A stretch of 6,044 nucleotides of DNA, taken from the NCBI GenBank assembly GCA_024684065.1, contig JAIKXO010000226.1, forward strand, positions 1 to 6,044, read 5' to 3'. The translations under genes and the position numbers were made by a program. This DNA comes from Lachnospiraceae bacterium (lineage in GTDB: Bacteria; Bacillota_A; Clostridia; Lachnospirales; Lachnospiraceae). Shown in pieces: positions 3,509 through 6,044 of this stretch. Below the pieces are notes generated by a model. It worked only from the letters and a program-made list of their open reading frames with translations, was not told where the DNA came from and made no database searches. Position 1 is the first letter of the stretch. Each line of letters opens with the position of its first letter.

Positions 3509-6034
3509 TCAGTCAAAATCCGCCTGATCTACTATCTCTCCGTCTTCTATCACGACATAATTGATTTCATGGTTATTGAGACCATATACTATGGGCTCTA
3601 GTGCCGGCGACCCTGTCATAGGATTATCTGGATTACCACCGAGCTTATATCCCAGGATCCGGCTCAATGCCTCAGCCGATTCTCCTCTGGTCGTCCAAAA
3701 AGCTCCCTCCTTCTTAATGACCACGTGGTTTGGATACTTTTCAGCCCAGTATGCATAGGTATTAGGTTTATTCTTTCCGGCAGGCTTAGCCTTGACCTTT
3801 ATCTCGATGGATTTTGCTGCCACAACAGGCTTTTCTTTCACTGCCGCCTTAGGCTTTTCTACTGGATTTACAGGTACTTCTCTGCCGTCCTCCAGCCTCA
3901 TACCGTTTGCAAAAGCCGCAGGAAACATATAAGCCTTCTCTTCACCTGTATCATATGTGACTTCAAACTTCTTAACTTTCCCTTTGTCATCATATATAAC
4001 ATCCGTTACCGAACCTGCGCCATATCTGCCCTGGACTACTCTCTCTCCTATCATGAGATCAAAGTCACTTGAGGTTATGGTATCACTGACTGCCGCTGTA
4101 TATGGCTTATTCTTAGGTTTTATTGCAACCTTGGGCTTTGCTGTCAGTGCATCCTTAGGTGGTTTTACATAAGGGATTCTCATTTCCTTGAGAAAACAGG
4201 AGCTTTCCGATTTGAACTTGAAGATATTCAGATCGTTCTTGGCTCTTGTCATCCCAACATAGAACAGCCTTCTTTCTTCCTCAAACTCCTTCTTTTCCTG
4301 AGGTGTACCTCCTCCCAGAGTCTTATTGACCTTACTTGGGAAGACCCCATCGCATACATCCATAAGGAATACCCTGTCATATTCAAGACCCTTTGATGAA
4401 TGAATTGTGGAAAGGATGAAATTACATCCATAATCAGGCTTCATGTCTCTCAGCAATTTCTGTAGATACTCAAGTCTTCTAAGGAACCCACCTATAGAAT
4501 TCTCATTGTGCGACAGCACCTTGAGCGTGAACATCTTATTGGCATCTATGTCATTGTTTTCAAGGTATTCTCCATATCCAAGAGTCTTCTCTATCCTGAA
4601 CAGAGCTTTACCGGGGTTTTCCTTTAACATGTTCCTGAGGTTGGTTGCCATTCCTCTGCAGTTTCCCCTGATCCTGCCATTTATGTCATCAACATACTCT
4701 GCAGCTTCTAATACAGGGATCTCCCTCTGCCTGCTTATATGGCACATCTTTTCAGCCTGGGCTTTCTTAAGATATGTCTGGCATTTGAAATAAATCTTCA
4801 TGAAAAGATCGGTATCATATGTATCCAGGGCAAACCTCATTATATTAGTTACATCAGTCACTACCCTGTGGGTAAAGAAAGCCATGTCAACGCTCTTTAT
4901 CCTGAATTTGATCCCGTTCCTGTCAAGCTGGTCTATTAGGGGGATGGCACTTTCGTTATCTCTGTACAGCACTGCCGTCTCCCTGTCACAGTTCATGGCT
5001 ACTTTTAGCAGATAACTGTACTGATTAGACCTTGTCTTAAGATCTATGAGATTTATGTCATTGCCCGGCTCCTTAGTGGAGCGCATGTGTTTTTCATGCC
5101 TTTCCTTGTTATGCTGTATGAACAGGTCTGCTGCATCAACTATCTTTGCATTTGACCTGTAGTTCTGGTCCATAACCAGAACCCTGGCCTTTGGATGGTC
5201 CTTTTCAAAGTTAAGGAGCGCCTCCGGGTAGGCAGCCCTGAAGCCGTAAATACTCTGGTCTTCGTCCCCTACCATGAAAAGATTCCCGTTCTGCCCTGCC
5301 AAAAGGCCTATTATTATGTGTTGGATCTTTGATGTATCCTGGGCCTCATCCACACATATATATCTGTATCTGTCACGGTAGAGCTTTAGGAGCTCCGGAG
5401 ATGACTTTAACATCCTGTATGCATAGATCATCTGATCATCATAGTCCATGAGCCTGTTGTCTCTTAAGTATTTATTATACGCCTTAAATATGTTCAGAAG
5501 CTTTATTCCTTCTTCCCTGCCTATGCTCTCTATCTCATCGTCTTCAAGCATCATATTTTTGCAATATGTTATAAGGCTCTTTACGGCCTTTATCTCACTC
5601 TCAGTGGGATATTCGCTCATGAAATCCACTAAGATATCGGATACAATCTTGGCACTCTCCTTCTCATCCGTGATAAGCCTGAAGATGGAATCCTCGGATT
5701 TTCCTGTGAGACGGGCAAATTGCTGGATCATCTTATAGCAGATACCGTTGATCGTCCTGAATTCAAGTCCCTGCGAACTGCCTTCTCCAAAGATCTTTTC
5801 AAATCTCATCTGCATATCTTTGGTCGCTGATACCGTATAAGTTAAGGTAAGTATGTTCTGAGGGGCTATGTCGGAACAGTAAATCATATATCCAAGCCTT
5901 GTTACAAGCACGGTTGTCTTACCGGATCCCGGAACTGCGAGCAACAGAATAGGACCGTCCACTGTCTGGACGGCCTTAAGTTGGTTTTCATTTAGATGTG
6001 TTGTGTATTTCTTTAGGAAAACATCATGCTCCAT
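3509..6034 (-). CDS. UvrD/PcrA-like SF1A DNA helicase with Tudor-like and MutS-I-like C-terminal modules
   Basis: This is a predicted ATP-dependent 3'-5' DNA helicase of 841 residues. All motifs are present: Q motif LNENQ (14-18), Walker A AVPGSGKT (33-40), a divergent motif Ia LTYTVSATKDM (63-73), Walker B VDEAQDT (228-234), motif III VGDEDQSIYGFR (255-266), NYRS (291-294), motif V TIHSSKGLEYDRVFL (543-557) and motif VI RRLFYVGMTRAK (588-599). A Lys/Pro-rich linker (about 622-650) leads to residues 656-715 (GERVVQGRYGAGSVTDV ... FPAAF), resembling the Tudor-like tail of PcrA. A second linker precedes 757-835, which resembles MutS domain I (KYPNHVVI, EGAFW, PMTGSP). The ATG at 6034 places Walker A at the usual distance. 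The window edge leaves only GGATAG as a partial ribosome binding site, and the frame has no stop before the edge, so an earlier start is possible. It lacks the nuclease domain of AddA. Whether it is a housekeeping PcrA paralogue or a specialised enzyme is open. Confidence 0.93.
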   Translation of the reverse strand: MEHDVFLKKYTTHLNENQLKAVQTVDGPILLLAVPGSGKTTVLVTRLGYMIYCSDIAPQNILTLTYTVSATKDMQMRFEKIFGEGSSQGLEFRTINGICYKMIQQFARLTGKSEDSIFRLITDEKESAKIVSDILVDFMSEYPTESEIKAVKSLITYCKNMMLEDDEIESIGREEGIKLLNIFKAYNKYLRDNRLMDYDDQMIYAYRMLKSSPELLKLYRDRYRYICVDEAQDTSKIQHIIIGLLAGQNGNLFMVGDEDQSIYGFRAAYPEALLNFEKDHPKARVLVMDQNYRSNAKIVDAADLFIQHNKERHEKHMRSTKEPGNDINLIDLKTRSNQYSYLLKVAMNCDRETAVLYRDNESAIPLIDQLDRNGIKFRIKSVDMAFFTHRVVTDVTNIMRFALDTYDTDLFMKIYFKCQTYLKKAQAEKMCHISRQREIPVLEAAEYVDDINGRIRGNCRGMATNLRNMLKENPGKALFRIEKTLGYGEYLENNDIDANKMFTLKVLSHNENSIGGFLRRLEYLQKLLRDMKPDYGCNFILSTIHSSKGLEYDRVFLMDVCDGVFPSKVNKTLGGGTPQEKKEFEEERRLFYVGMTRAKNDLNIFKFKSESSCFLKEMRIPYVKPPKDALTAKPKVAIKPKNKPYTAAVSDTITSSDFDLMIGERVVQGRYGAGSVTDVIYDDKGKVKKFEVTYDTGEEKAYMFPAAFANGMRLEDGREVPVNPVEKPKAAVKEKPVVAAKSIEIKVKAKPAGKNKPNTYAYWAEKYPNHVVIKKEGAFWTTRGESAEALSRILGYKLGGNPDNPMTGSPALEPIVYGLNNHEINYVVIEDGEIVDQADFD

Positions 6035-6044
6035 ATGTCTATCC

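Noticed and set aside
3509..6034. Helicase as an AddA/RecB-type helicase-nuclease or a defence-island helicase
   Set aside because: There is no nuclease motif (such as a GxxDR...QL-like pattern) after motif VI, and the flanking genes are housekeeping translation genes, not defence genes.

Overview
The window looks like a chromosomal segment of an anaerobic, moderate-GC member of the Clostridia, most likely Lachnospiraceae or a close relative. I infer this from the thrS / infC-rpmI-rplT order with a Firmicutes-type L20-leader attenuator, strong GGAGG ribosome binding sites, sigma-A-like promoters and U-tailed terminators. The genus cannot be fixed from sequence alone.

Positions 1-1764 (+) hold the 3' nine-tenths of thrS (threonyl-tRNA synthetase), cut by the left edge. 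Positions 1765-2045 are a dense regulatory region. They contain a TTGACA/TAATCT extended -10 promoter, a leader of about 210 nt with competing hairpins, and an intrinsic terminator directly before the infC ribosome binding site. This matches the L20-leader attenuator that controls infC operons in Firmicutes, and a long-range antiterminator pairing can be traced base by base. Next come infC (IF3, best read from an ATT start at 2046), rpmI (L35) and rplT (L20). L20 and IF3 are the expected feedback regulators of this operon, through the leader and through the AUU start respectively.

At the end of rplT, a second promoter overlaps the stop codon and drives a class II tRNA-Leu(CAG) at 3226-3309. 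A strong terminator follows at 3319-3370 and appears usable from both sides.

The right half is on the opposite strand. An 841-residue UvrD/PcrA-like superfamily 1A helicase (6034 to 3509) carries all the helicase motifs. It also has an unusual tail: a small Tudor/SH3-like module, then a C-terminal module resembling the mismatch-binding domain I of MutS, joined by Lys/Pro/Ala-rich linkers. Downstream of it on the same strand is a candidate 33-codon small gene (3435 to 3334) with a perfect AGGAGGG ribosome binding site. Its last codons lie inside the shared terminator hairpin.

Most of the window is conserved translation machinery. The parts most worth a second look are the helicase with its C-terminal modules, the small ORF, and the architecture of the infC leader. 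I saw no CRISPR array, insertion sequence, attachment-site duplication or phage gene.
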